From Flavobacterium kayseriense (GTDB lineage: Bacteria > Bacteroidota > Bacteroidia > Flavobacteriales > Flavobacteriaceae), in NCBI RefSeq assembly GCF_014305095.1, contig NZ_JACRUI010000003.1:186001-250000 (forward strand): a DNA stretch of 64,000 nucleotides. The letters run 5' to 3'. The notes beneath the pieces were generated by a model. The model made no database searches. It was given only the letters and a program-made list of their open reading frames with translations, and was not told the origin of the DNA. This document shows, in pieces, positions 53,083 to 61,936 of this stretch (its first letter is position 1; the number at the start of each line of letters is the position of its first letter). Position numbers and translations under genes: made by a program.

Positions 53083-53240
53083 GACTCCCTGTCAAGGATA
53101 GCAACGAAAAGCCCGCAAGGGAGGAAGCCCATTATAAAACAAAACCCGAAACAGCGACCAGAGGGAGCTCGTTTCAGGTTTATAGTTTTATGGGCTGCAT
53201 ACCGCGGACTTGTAGTGGATAGCCTGCCCGGACAGCCAAC
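53083..53240. ncRNA. Structured intergenic element (flavobacterial type), copy 2
   Basis: Between hsdR and mnmE. A long stem pairs GCCCATTATAAAAC (53127-53140) with GTTTTATGGGC (53185-53195), enclosing a second GAAAC / GTTTC pairing. Modules GATAGCAACGAAAAGCCC at the left and GCGGACTTGTAGTGGATAGC then CCCGGACAGCC at the right resemble copy 1 at 11686-11808. A separate hairpin TTTAGGT / ACCTAAA sits at 53053-53080. It could be a small RNA or a mobile hairpin element; strand and function are unknown. Confidence 0.45.
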
Positions 53241-53281
53241 TTATTTTATTAAAAATTTTACTTATTTAACGAACTATTGTT

Positions 53282-53310
53282 TTACTTCCCGATACAGAAA
53301 TTAGCAAAAA
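53282..53310 (-). other. Candidate attachment site at the 3' end of mnmE
   Basis: The last codons of mnmE on the minus strand read TTCTGTATCGGGAAGTAA. Copies of TGTATCGG with similar surroundings end the two 125-bp repeats at 1783 and 41055. The 3' end of the same gene (trmE/thdF) is the known integration site of Salmonella genomic island 1. That the islands here use it is inference. Confidence 0.5.
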
Positions 53311-54682
53311 TATTACCTAGCAATTCATCGTTAGTAACCTGCCCAGTAATCATCCCGAAATGGTATAAGGCCTCGCGAATGTCTAGTGCCATAAGGTCGC
53401 TAGAGAGGTTGGTTTCTAGTCCGTATTTGACTTTGGTAACCTCATCTAATGCTTTTAATAAAGAGTCATAATGCCTTGTATTAGTTACAATTGTTTCATT
53501 GTTACGTAATGCACCTGTGTTTACAAATGAAAGTAATTGGTTCTTAAGTTCGTCAACACCAATCTTTTGTTTTGCGCTCAGAAAAATTAGTTTAATATTT
53601 AGGCTTGCCAGCTCTTGTCGAATGTTTGTAATTTCATTTTCTGAAAGTAAATCTAATTTATTGATAACAACAACTAGCGGTTTCAAAGGAAATTGATTTT
53701 TGATTTTTTCTATTTCGAGAATGTATTCTGAACTTTGAACTTTAAACTTTAAACTATCAAACAGATATAAAACGACTTGTGCTTGTTCGATTTTTTCGAA
53801 TGTTTTTTTGATTCCGATGCTTTCTACAACATCCACGGTTTCACGAATACCAGCCGTATCGATGAAACGGAAACCGATTCCGCCAATAACTAATTCATCT
53901 TCGATGGTGTCACGAGTAGTTCCAGCGATTTCAGAAACGATAGCGCGTTCCTCGTTTAGTAAAGCGTTCAAAAGTGTTGATTTACCCACATTTGGTTCTC
54001 CTACAATGGCTACAGGGATTCCATTTTTGATAACGTTTCCTACAGCGAAAGAGTCGATTAAGCGTTTCAAGACAAATTCGATTCGGTTTAAGAGTTCGTG
54101 AAACTGCGTTCTATCGGCAAATTCTACATCTTCCTCGGCAAAATCTAATTCGAGTTCGATTAGCGAAGCGAAATTCAATAGCTCTTCACGCAATTTGGCA
54201 ATTTCATTAGAGAAACCACCACGCATTTGCTGCATTGCTATTTGGTGACTAGCTTCATTATCTGACGAAATTAAATCGGCAACGGCTTCGGCTTGCGAAA
54301 GGTCTAGTTTTCCGTTTAGAAAAGCGCGCAACGTGAATTCTCCAGGATCAGCCATACGGCAACCTTTGCGAAGTAGCAATTGAATAATTTGTTGCTGAAT
54401 GTATGTAGAACCGTGACAAGAGATTTCGATGGTGTTTTCACCGGTGTAGGAGTTAGGTCCTTTGAAAATGGAAACCAGTACTTCATCTAAAGTTTTACTG
54501 CCATCAACAATATGACCTAAGTGTAAGGTGTGTGTTTTTTGTTGGAGTAAATCTTTGTCTTTGATGGATTTGAAAACCGAATTTCCAATAGTAATAGCTT
54601 CTTGTCCTGAGATTCTTATGATGGCGATAGCTCCAGCTCCTGATGGAGTTGCTAGTGCTACTATGGCGTCGTTGTTTAGCAT
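53282..54682 (-). CDS. mnmE: tRNA uridine-5-carboxymethylaminomethyl modification GTPase MnmE
   Basis: 466 residues. The N-terminal folate-binding dimerisation domain (about 1-120) and helical domain enclose the G domain: GEPNVGKSTLLN (P-loop, about 232-243), TTRD (G2), DTAG (G3) and NKLD (G4). The C-terminus is FCIGK with the conserved cysteine. MnmE works with MnmG to modify U34 in tRNAs. A -7 box TACCTTTG (54708-54701) precedes it. Complete despite the island next to its 3' end. Confidence 0.97.
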   Translation of the reverse strand: MLNNDAIVALATPSGAGAIAIIRISGQEAITIGNSVFKSIKDKDLLQQKTHTLHLGHIVDGSKTLDEVLVSIFKGPNSYTGENTIEISCHGSTYIQQQIIQLLLRKGCRMADPGEFTLRAFLNGKLDLSQAEAVADLISSDNEASHQIAMQQMRGGFSNEIAKLREELLNFASLIELELDFAEEDVEFADRTQFHELLNRIEFVLKRLIDSFAVGNVIKNGIPVAIVGEPNVGKSTLLNALLNEERAIVSEIAGTTRDTIEDELVIGGIGFRFIDTAGIRETVDVVESIGIKKTFEKIEQAQVVLYLFDSLKFKVQSSEYILEIEKIKNQFPLKPLVVVINKLDLLSENEITNIRQELASLNIKLIFLSAKQKIGVDELKNQLLSFVNTGALRNNETIVTNTRHYDSLLKALDEVTKVKYGLETNLSSDLMALDIREALYHFGMITGQVTNDELLGNIFANFCIGK

Positions 54683-54901
54683 TATTTAGTGTATTGACTG
54701 CAAAGGTACTAAAACAATAGAAGCGATGAAAAGGATTTAAGTTGATTGTTTATTGGGTTAGATTAGGGAGTAGAGCGTTATGCCAAGGTAGATGATTATT
54801 AGCTAATAGCAGCTAGAAGAAAGAGTTGCTAGCAGCAAAGAGCGGAACTCTTTTTTTGAGGTAGGTAGAGCCATTAAATTCTTAAAAATAATGTAAGTTA
54901 C
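54683..54901. other. Intergenic region between divergent mnmE and usp
   Basis: Contains the mnmE -7 box TACCTTTG (minus strand, 54708-54701) and, at about 54821-54857, a weak hairpin AGAGTT...AACTCT followed by a T-run. No gene or RNA recognised. Confidence 0.45.
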
Positions 54902-54944
54902 TGATCTTTATCATAATATTAATGTAACTTTAGTGTTACTTTTG
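54902..54944 (+). promoter_or_regulatory. Fnr-type operator and -7 box of the universal stress protein gene
   Basis: Palindrome TGATCTTTATCA (TGAT-N4-ATCA, 54902-54913) centred 29.5 bases upstream of the exact -7 box TACTTTTG (54937-54944). Same geometry as the operators of the sulfur region. Confidence 0.75.
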
Positions 54945-54970
54945 ATTTACTAACCACTAAAACTGATAAG

Positions 54971-55804
54971 ATGAAACGTATTCTTTTTCCAACTGATTTT
55001 TCTGAAACAGCTACTAATGCTTTTTTGCATGCCTTAGAATTTGCAAAAGTGGTAAACGGAGAGCTGATTTTATTGCATACCTTTGAACTTCCTATTTTAG
55101 ATACGCAGTTTTTTCCGCAGAATTATATGGAAATTTATGAGTCTTTGGAACTTTCAAAATTTGAGATGTTTAAAGAGGAAATACCTAAATTACGTGGCAT
55201 TGCGCTTGAACATAATTTACATCATATAAAAATGACGCACCGCCTTATGGATGGCGAATTATTATATAATATAGATAAGGCTGTTAAGGATGATAAAATA
55301 GATTATGTGGTAATGGGAACAGAAGGAGCTTCGAGCTGGTCTGCTTTTTTTATTGGGACTAATGCAGGAAGTGTTTTAGTTGATATAGAAGTACCTACTT
55401 ATTGCATTCCTAACGGAGCTAAATTCAAAAAAATTAAAACAATAGGTTTTACTACTCGTTTTAGAGACAAAGATAAAAAAGCACTTAAAAATGTATTGAA
55501 ACTAGCTAATAAAGCCAACGCTCAGGTGCAATGCTTGTACGTTAAAACCGCTGATTCTGATGTGTCTAAAGAAACGATCAAGGAATGGGAAAATGAATTT
55601 GAAGAAGAAGGAGTTGTATTTTGGGTAATGCTAAGTGATGATGTTAAAGAATCTATTGCCGACTTTATCTTGAATAGAGATATCGATGTTTTGACGATGC
55701 TTACCTACAAAAGAAGTTTTTTTGAAGGAATATTCAATCCTAGTTTTACTAAAAAATTAGCTCAAAATCTTAGTATTCCTATTCTAGCTATGCCTATTCG
55801 ATAA
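54971..55804 (+). CDS. Universal stress protein, tandem UspA domains
   Basis: 277 residues: two UspA folds. The first (about 1-145) starts KRILFPTDFSETATNAFLHALEFA and ends VVMGTEGASSWSAFFIGTNAGSVL, with the ATP-binding-type G-x2-G-x(9)-G-S pattern nearly complete. The second (about 150-277) starts IKTIGFTTRFRD and lacks clear ATP motifs. Such proteins respond to energy or oxygen limitation. The upstream Fnr-type site supports control by a Crp/Fnr regulator. Confidence 0.9.
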   Translation: MKRILFPTDFSETATNAFLHALEFAKVVNGELILLHTFELPILDTQFFPQNYMEIYESLELSKFEMFKEEIPKLRGIALEHNLHHIKMTHRLMDGELLYNIDKAVKDDKIDYVVMGTEGASSWSAFFIGTNAGSVLVDIEVPTYCIPNGAKFKKIKTIGFTTRFRDKDKKALKNVLKLANKANAQVQCLYVKTADSDVSKETIKEWENEFEEEGVVFWVMLSDDVKESIADFILNRDIDVLTMLTYKRSFFEGIFNPSFTKKLAQNLSIPILAMPIR

Positions 55805-55909
55805 AATATTTAATTAGATACTTTATATTGGTATTAGCGAGAGATTAGGGGTACTTTAAGTAGTTAATTCAGTAGCTACACTTATATTTGTATCTCATTT
55901 ATACTAGCT

Positions 55910-57682
55910 ATGAAAATATACTCCGATAAGATTGCTCAGTTTACCGTTGCCTTAAGTGCGATAAATAAAAAATACAATACCATAAGTGTCATTAGGCTTA
56001 TTGTAATAGTGTTATTGTTTATCTCGATCTATTTTTACATCGAGAAACAAACACCAGCTATTTTAGTAATGGCTATTGCCTTTTTTGTGGTTTTCCTTTT
56101 TTTAATGCGACTTCATTCTAAATTAGTATTTGACAAAAGCATAACTAAAGCACTTATAGCTATCAACGAGGACGAGCGTTTATTTATTGAAAATAAAGGT
56201 TTACCATTTGAAAACGGACAAGAGTTTAACGACTTTCACCATCCGTATGCTTATGATCTAGATATTTTTGGATCACATTCCCTTTTCCAAAATATAAATA
56301 GAACAGCGACTTATATTGGCAAAAAGACCTTGGCTAAAAGAGTACTAACGTTAGCTCCAAATGATGAAATAATTCAAAATCAAGAAGGGATAAAAGAGCT
56401 TACTACTAAAATAGACTGGCGTCAAGATTTTATGGCTTTCGCCAAAGTAAGCCAGGATAGCAAAGCAAGTTACGAATCATTACTACGATGGAGTACTTTT
56501 GAAAGTACGGGCCTATCTCCCTTAATTATTGTTTGCTCTTATTTATTTCCAGCGCTTTTCATAGGAAGTGCAGCAGGGTATTTTATAAGTTCCAATTCTA
56601 TTTTCGTTTCTTTCATGTCTTATTTGTTTATTATCAATTTGGCGATATTAGGAAAGTATTTTAAACGTATTCAAATAGAAATTGCAAGTTCAGATAATAT
56701 TGATAAAATACTGAAACAATACAGTAAATTACTAGAAAAGGTAGAAGAGGAGCATTTCATAGCACCAAAATTAATAGCCTTACAACAAAAACTAAAGTTT
56801 AAAGAACAAAATGCAAGTGTTCACCTTAAAACAATTGCTGAATTGTTTTCTAAAATGGACAGCATTAATAATTTAATTACTGCTTCGCTCTTTAACGGGT
56901 CTGTTTTGTATAACCTTCACGCTTTAAAAGATTTATTAAAGTGGAAAAAGGAGCATGCAAGTGCATTAGAAGATTGGCTAACTGTTATAGGCGAATTTGA
57001 AATGTTGAATAGTTTAGCTAATTTATCCTATAATAATCCTGAATTTGTATTTCCAGTTTTGAATACAGATTTCAAAATAAGTTTTGACAATCTGAGTCAT
57101 CCTTTACTTAATGCTACTACAAGGGTAGGGAACGAGGTACAATTTTATCCTGAGTCTTTTATGATTCTTACAGGCTCAAATATGTCAGGTAAAAGTACTT
57201 TTTTACGTAGTTTGGGCATCAATATGGTTTTGTCAGGAACTGGCTCTGTCGTTTGTGCTAGTGCAGCTAACGTTCATCCGTTGCCTGTTTTAGTGTCTAT
57301 GCGATTATCAGATTCCTTGTCGGATAGTGAGTCTTATTTCTTTGCCGAGATCAAACGCTTAAAGCAAATTATGGATGAGCTAGCAGTGCAGCCTGCATTT
57401 GTATTGTTAGATGAGATTTTACGAGGAACTAACTCAGATGATAAGCGAAATGGTACGATCGAAGTAGTCAAAAAAGTAATAGCACAGAAAGCTATTGGCG
57501 CAATTGCAACCCATGACATCGAGGTTTGTTTAACTACTAATGCGTATCCCGCTATTCTAACCAATAAATGTTTTGAAGTCGAAATAGTGAACGATGATTT
57601 GTATTTTGACTACAAATTGCGAGATGGCATTTGTAAAAACAAAAGTGCTACTTTTTTGATGACTAAAATGGGTGTCATTTAA
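55910..57682 (+). CDS. Membrane-anchored MutS-like ATPase
   Basis: 590 residues. Two hydrophobic hairpins near the N-terminus (LIVIVLLFISIYFYI, ILVMAIAFFVVFLFL; and around 205-240) precede a helical lever region and a MutS ATPase domain: Walker A GSNMSGKSTFLRSL (about 425-438) and LLDEILRGTNSDDK as Walker B and signature. No mismatch-recognition domain I is present, so mismatch repair is unlikely. Such membrane MutS homologues occur in Bacteroidetes with unknown function. -7 box TATATTTG at 55883-55890. Confidence 0.85.
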   Translation: MKIYSDKIAQFTVALSAINKKYNTISVIRLIVIVLLFISIYFYIEKQTPAILVMAIAFFVVFLFLMRLHSKLVFDKSITKALIAINEDERLFIENKGLPFENGQEFNDFHHPYAYDLDIFGSHSLFQNINRTATYIGKKTLAKRVLTLAPNDEIIQNQEGIKELTTKIDWRQDFMAFAKVSQDSKASYESLLRWSTFESTGLSPLIIVCSYLFPALFIGSAAGYFISSNSIFVSFMSYLFIINLAILGKYFKRIQIEIASSDNIDKILKQYSKLLEKVEEEHFIAPKLIALQQKLKFKEQNASVHLKTIAELFSKMDSINNLITASLFNGSVLYNLHALKDLLKWKKEHASALEDWLTVIGEFEMLNSLANLSYNNPEFVFPVLNTDFKISFDNLSHPLLNATTRVGNEVQFYPESFMILTGSNMSGKSTFLRSLGINMVLSGTGSVVCASAANVHPLPVLVSMRLSDSLSDSESYFFAEIKRLKQIMDELAVQPAFVLLDEILRGTNSDDKRNGTIEVVKKVIAQKAIGAIATHDIEVCLTTNAYPAILTNKCFEVEIVNDDLYFDYKLRDGICKNKSATFLMTKMGVI

Positions 57683-57788
57683 TTGGAATTTTGTTTTGCT
57701 AATACAGATTACTAAATAGTTATGATTGATACATTGGCTAAATAAAACTAGATTTCTGATAGGCTATTGTAGTCGACCTTTGATAAAC

Positions 57789-57827
57789 AAAAAAAACCGT
57801 CTAGTGTAAAACAAGACGGTTTTTTTA
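57789..57827. terminator. Bidirectional terminator between the MutS-like gene and dnaN
   Basis: AAAAAAACCGTCT / AGACGGTTTTTTT stem with A- and T-runs on the outsides, between convergent genes. Confidence 0.9.
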
Positions 57828-57926
57828 AATATAAAAATGGTTTGGTTAATAGCGGAAGTGTTTTACAATGATACCTATTATAATTCAATAATCAAAAAAC
57901 TATTTTAACAAAAAGGTAATTTTTTG

Positions 57927-59045
57927 TTAACTATTAAGCATTACTGGCATCACTAGCATTGTTACCGTTTCACCTTCTTCTAATCCATCTACTGGTGTTA
58001 AAATTCCAGCGCGATTAGGCAATGACATCTCTAACATAATCATATCTGATTGTAGGTTAGTCAACATTTCAGTTAAAAAACGAGAGTTATAACCAATTTG
58101 CATATCATCTCCTTGATAATCACAAGTCAATCTTTCTTCTGCTTTGTTTGAATAATCAATATCTTCTGCTGAAACATTCAATTCAGCACCAGCAATTTTT
58201 AAACGAATTTGGTGCGTTGTTTTGTTTGAGAAAATAGCAACACGACGAACAGAGCTCAAAAATTGAGAACGATCAATCATTAATTTGTTTGGATTCTCTT
58301 TTGGGATAACCGCTTCGTAGTTTGGATATTTCCCATCTATTAAACGACACATTAAAATATAATTGTCAAAAGAAAAGGTTGCGTTTGAATCGTTATACTC
58401 GATTTTAACTTCGGCATCAGAAGTAGCAAGAATACTCTTCAAGATCGTTAAAGGCTTTTTAGGCATAATAAAATCAGCTACCTGAGAAGCGGTAACATCG
58501 GTACGTGCATATTTTACAAGCTTGTGCGCATCAGTAGCTACAAAGGTTAAACCCTCTGGAGAAAATTGAAAAAACACACCTGACATTACAGGACGCAAAT
58601 CGTCATTACCTGCAGCAAAAATTGTTTTGCTTATAGCAGTTGCTAGTACATCAGCAGGTACTAAAGTAACCGATGGCTCCTCTAAATTAACAGCTTTAGG
58701 GAATTCTTCACCTGGAGCGTACGCTAGCGCATATTTTCCAGAATTTGAACTTATTTCAATCGTACTATTTTCCTCAACTGTAAAGGTTAGGGGTTGTTCT
58801 GGAAAAGTTTTAAGGATTTCCAAAAGTAACTTTGCAGGAACAGCAACACTACCTTTGCTAGTAGAATCGATTGCAAGAGTTGCAGACATCGTTGTCTCTA
58901 AATCGGATGCAGAAACGGTTAACTCGTTATGGTCCAATTCAAATAAGAAGTTATCTAAAATTGGTAAAGTATTACTACTATTAATGACACTACCTAAAAC
59001 TTGCAATTGTTTTAATAAGTAAGAACTCGATACTATAAATTTCAT
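57927..59045 (-). CDS. dnaN: DNA polymerase III beta subunit (sliding clamp)
   Basis: 372 residues. Three clamp domains in order: N-terminal MKFIVSSSYLLKQLQVLGSV, central EEFPKAVNLEEPSVTLVPADVLATAI, and C-terminal LIDGKYPNYEAVIPKENP ... ending LVMPVMLNS. It lacks dnaA/recF neighbours, as is normal in Bacteroidetes. Promoter box TATATTTG at 59116-59109 on the minus strand, 64 bases upstream. Confidence 0.97.
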   Translation of the reverse strand: MKFIVSSSYLLKQLQVLGSVINSSNTLPILDNFLFELDHNELTVSASDLETTMSATLAIDSTSKGSVAVPAKLLLEILKTFPEQPLTFTVEENSTIEISSNSGKYALAYAPGEEFPKAVNLEEPSVTLVPADVLATAISKTIFAAGNDDLRPVMSGVFFQFSPEGLTFVATDAHKLVKYARTDVTASQVADFIMPKKPLTILKSILATSDAEVKIEYNDSNATFSFDNYILMCRLIDGKYPNYEAVIPKENPNKLMIDRSQFLSSVRRVAIFSNKTTHQIRLKIAGAELNVSAEDIDYSNKAEERLTCDYQGDDMQIGYNSRFLTEMLTNLQSDMIMLEMSLPNRAGILTPVDGLEEGETVTMLVMPVMLNS

Positions 59046-59108
59046 CTGTTTTATTTTATTTTTTGGGTATCTATTTTAGTTTTATTTTCTAAAAGACAAT
59101 ACATTTTA

Positions 59109-59116
59109 CAAATATA
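59109..59116 (-). promoter_or_regulatory. -7 box of dnaN
   Basis: Minus-strand TATATTTG, a perfect TAnnTTTG match, 64 bases before the ATG. Confidence 0.65.
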
Positions 59117-59155
59117 TCGTAAACTACGCTACTATTTTAAATTTTTTATTAACAT

Positions 59156-60841
59156 CTATCGGGTATATCTTCTTTTTCTAAAGAAGGTAAATAGGAAACC
59201 AAAAACAGTTAAAACTAGAATTGGTAGTCCGATAGTTAGGATCTGTGTAAAGGTATAGTTCTCGTACACTTTTTCCTTGTCTAAAAGTGGTACATCCAGA
59301 TCTTTAGAGCGAATGTTGATAAGTCCGGTGTCGTCTAGCAAGTAATTAACGCAGTTTAATAAGAAATCCTTATTGTCGTACAATGTTCCTGATCGTTGAT
59401 CATAACCTAGTTCAACAGGTTGAAAATCTTTGTCAACTTGATTCTTAATCACGTCTCCGTCAGAAATTACAATCATTTTGTTTAGAACTCCTGCCGTACT
59501 ATATTTTTTTTGCTCAAAGGCTAATACTCTGTTTTCAAACATGGATTTGAAGTTTCCTTCTAATAAAACAGCTGTAGGAATATTGCCTGTATTGATATAA
59601 TGGTTTGGACTTGTTTCTTCCGTTACGATATTCAAATTGACTTCAACGGGTGTTCCTACTTTTTTTGAATATTTAGACGATTGCAGTAAAATTGTTTTCT
59701 TAATACCGTTTTTTAATGTGTCGATAGGATTAGCAAAATCGAACTTGATACCACCTAAATTTTTGACTATTGGATGCGTGCTTTCTGGATATATTTGAGG
59801 TGCAAATTTCCAGTTGAATTCTTGGTATTGAGTCGCGCTGCCTTGTTCACCACTAGCTAATTTAATAGGACTGCCTTTTTCGTCTTTTATGATGTCAGGG
59901 TTAATGCGGAAACCATACTTAAAAAACATATCATTAAGATTCAGATCTCTAGGAAAAGCTAATGTAGCGCCACTTGCATTGTACAAGCTATCCATTTCTA
60001 CAGCCACTTGATCTACTAGCCACATGGTTTTCCCTCCATTCATTATGTACTGGTCTAATACTTGTTTTTCGGCTTCAGAGAAACCTTCGGTAGGTTTAGC
60101 AATAATTGCCAAATCATAATTTTTTAATGCATTTAAACTTCCTTCGGGATCTTTAGCAACTGAGTCTAAAGTGAATGGACCTAGGTGATAGCTCTCTCTT
60201 ACCTGTAATAAAAATTTTGCTATATAGATGTCTTTAAGTTCGCCATTTCCTTTAATAATGGCAACCGTTTTTTGTTTTTCCTTTGTTATTTTATTTAGAG
60301 CATCAGCAATAGAATATTCGAGATGCTGTATAGATCCTATCACTTTATCAGTTGTAGATGCACCCATTATGTTTTTTAGTAACGGTATTGTAACTTCTTT
60401 GTTATCGTACACGGCAATAGCCCAAGGAAAAACCATAGCTTGTGACTGCTTTCCTTTATCGTCAACAGTAATATTTATAGGCGTCATTCCTTTCATGTAT
60501 AACGCTTTTACATTGTCTGTGCTGTGTTCCTCATCTTCTAAAGGATCAACAAATTCAAAAGCAATATCAGAATTGTAGGCTTGAAACTCTTCTAGTAATT
60601 GTCGCGTTTCTTGCTGTAAACGTTTAAATTCTGGTGGTAAATCTCCTTGCATATAAATTTTTACAGCAAGAGGCTCTTTTATTTGTTTGATTATTGCCAA
60701 TGAAGTAGGGGATAGTGTGTATCTTTTATCCTTAGTAAGATCAAAACGATAGAAAAGAGAATTTCCAATAGCGTTTACCAATAATAAGACGGCAACAACT
60801 ATTAAAATATTTTTTAAATTATTATTTTTAGTAGGCACCAT
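59156..60841 (-). CDS. gldG: Gliding-motility ABC transporter component GldG
   Basis: 561 residues. An N-terminal membrane helix (NILIVVAVLLLVNAIGNS) and a C-terminal one (LTIGLPILVLTVFGFLFTFF) bracket a large periplasmic region with the ABC-type uncharacterised transport domain (RYTLSPTSLAIIKQIKEPLAVKIYM). GldG with GldF and the ATPase GldA is needed for flavobacterial gliding. Start and stop overlap gldF by one base. gldA is not in the window. Confidence 0.92.
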   Translation of the reverse strand: MVPTKNNNLKNILIVVAVLLLVNAIGNSLFYRFDLTKDKRYTLSPTSLAIIKQIKEPLAVKIYMQGDLPPEFKRLQQETRQLLEEFQAYNSDIAFEFVDPLEDEEHSTDNVKALYMKGMTPINITVDDKGKQSQAMVFPWAIAVYDNKEVTIPLLKNIMGASTTDKVIGSIQHLEYSIADALNKITKEKQKTVAIIKGNGELKDIYIAKFLLQVRESYHLGPFTLDSVAKDPEGSLNALKNYDLAIIAKPTEGFSEAEKQVLDQYIMNGGKTMWLVDQVAVEMDSLYNASGATLAFPRDLNLNDMFFKYGFRINPDIIKDEKGSPIKLASGEQGSATQYQEFNWKFAPQIYPESTHPIVKNLGGIKFDFANPIDTLKNGIKKTILLQSSKYSKKVGTPVEVNLNIVTEETSPNHYINTGNIPTAVLLEGNFKSMFENRVLAFEQKKYSTAGVLNKMIVISDGDVIKNQVDKDFQPVELGYDQRSGTLYDNKDFLLNCVNYLLDDTGLINIRSKDLDVPLLDKEKVYENYTFTQILTIGLPILVLTVFGFLFTFFRKRRYTR

Positions 60842-61566
60842 TACAATTTAAAGGTTTTAAGTTTATAAACAGTAAGCGAAAGGAATAATACAGCTATACT
60901 TATAAAGTAAATAAGGTCTCTTGTATCAAGCACTCCTCGTCCCATACTTTTAAAATGATTTTGCATTCCAAGAGCACTAATAGGCATAGATAGGGATGGA
61001 ACAATAGCTGATAAGCCTTCAAACCCAAAATAGAAAATAAAACAAATAAATACAGATAGTATGAAGGCTACGATTTGGTTTTCTGATAGTGTGGAAGTAA
61101 AAATACCAATGGCAGAATAAGCAGCAATTAAAAATAAAAGTCCAAAATAAGATCCTATAGTGCTACCCATGTCAATGTTACCTTCGGGTGCTCCCAGACT
61201 TGAAATTACATAAACGTAGATAAGAGTAGGAATGATTGCTAGCACAATTAGTAGCATAGCACCAAAAAATTTACCATTGACTATTTCCCAAATACTTAAG
61301 GGTTTAGTAAGAAGTAATTCAAGAGTTCCTTGCTTTTTTTCATCTGAGAAACTTCGCATGGTAACGGCAGGAATTAAGAACAATAGGATCCAAGGTGCCA
61401 ATGTGAAAAAGGGCGACAAGTCAGCAAAACCTGAATTTAGAATATTATAATCTCCTTCAAAAACCCAAAGGAATAAGCCATTAATAATCAAAAAAATGGC
61501 GATGACTAAATAACCAATAGGTGAACCAAAAAAAGATTTGATTTCTCGTAAAATGATTGCTTTCAT
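60841..61566 (-). CDS. gldF: Gliding-motility ABC transporter permease GldF
   Basis: 241 residues, six membrane helices, ABC-2 type permease. The N-terminus ILREIKSFFGSPIGYLVIAIFLIINGLFLW and the block FSDEKKQGTLELLLTKPLSIWEIV are typical. Overlaps gldG by one base, so the two are cotranslated. Partner of the GldA ATPase encoded elsewhere. Confidence 0.93.
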   Translation of the reverse strand: MKAIILREIKSFFGSPIGYLVIAIFLIINGLFLWVFEGDYNILNSGFADLSPFFTLAPWILLFLIPAVTMRSFSDEKKQGTLELLLTKPLSIWEIVNGKFFGAMLLIVLAIIPTLIYVYVISSLGAPEGNIDMGSTIGSYFGLLFLIAAYSAIGIFTSTLSENQIVAFILSVFICFIFYFGFEGLSAIVPSLSMPISALGMQNHFKSMGRGVLDTRDLIYFISIAVLFLSLTVYKLKTFKL

Positions 61567-61585
61567 TTAAAATTTGTTTGATTTG

Positions 61586-61882
61586 TTAAGCTAAAGAAGC
61601 TAATTTGTCCACGCTCCAAGCCTCGGGCTTATCATTAAATAATTTTTTAGTAAACGACCATACCTCATTAAAGAAATCAGAAGTTCTATAATTCTCTAAA
61701 TCTTGTTCGGTTTCCCAATAGCTGTACGTAAAGAAAATATTTTTATCGTTTTTGTCTTGGTACAATTCAAGTAATCGATTTCCCGGAGCAGCACGAATAC
61801 GATCTTTGACAACTTCAAAATTCTCTAAGAATGCGGGTATGTTTTCTTCGTGAAAACTTAATTTTACTATTCGTATAAACAT
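61586..61882 (-). CDS. Antibiotic-biosynthesis-monooxygenase-like (ABM) domain protein
   Basis: 98 residues, dimeric alpha+beta ferredoxin-like fold: FIRIVKLSFHEENIPAFLENFEVV ... FFTYSYWETEQDLENYRTSDFF. The ABM family includes small cofactor-free monooxygenases and haem-degrading enzymes; the substrate is not visible. 19 bases upstream of gldF, so probably in the same transcript. Confidence 0.85.
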   Translation of the reverse strand: MFIRIVKLSFHEENIPAFLENFEVVKDRIRAAPGNRLLELYQDKNDKNIFFTYSYWETEQDLENYRTSDFFNEVWSFTKKLFNDKPEAWSVDKLASLA

Positions 61883-61936
61883 ATTTAATTCTATCTATGG
61901 TTTAGTTCATTACCAGTAATGATTATTAGGTACTGC

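Noticed and set aside
55910..57682. DNA mismatch repair MutS
   Set aside because: It has membrane helices and no mismatch-recognition domain; only the ATPase core is MutS-like.
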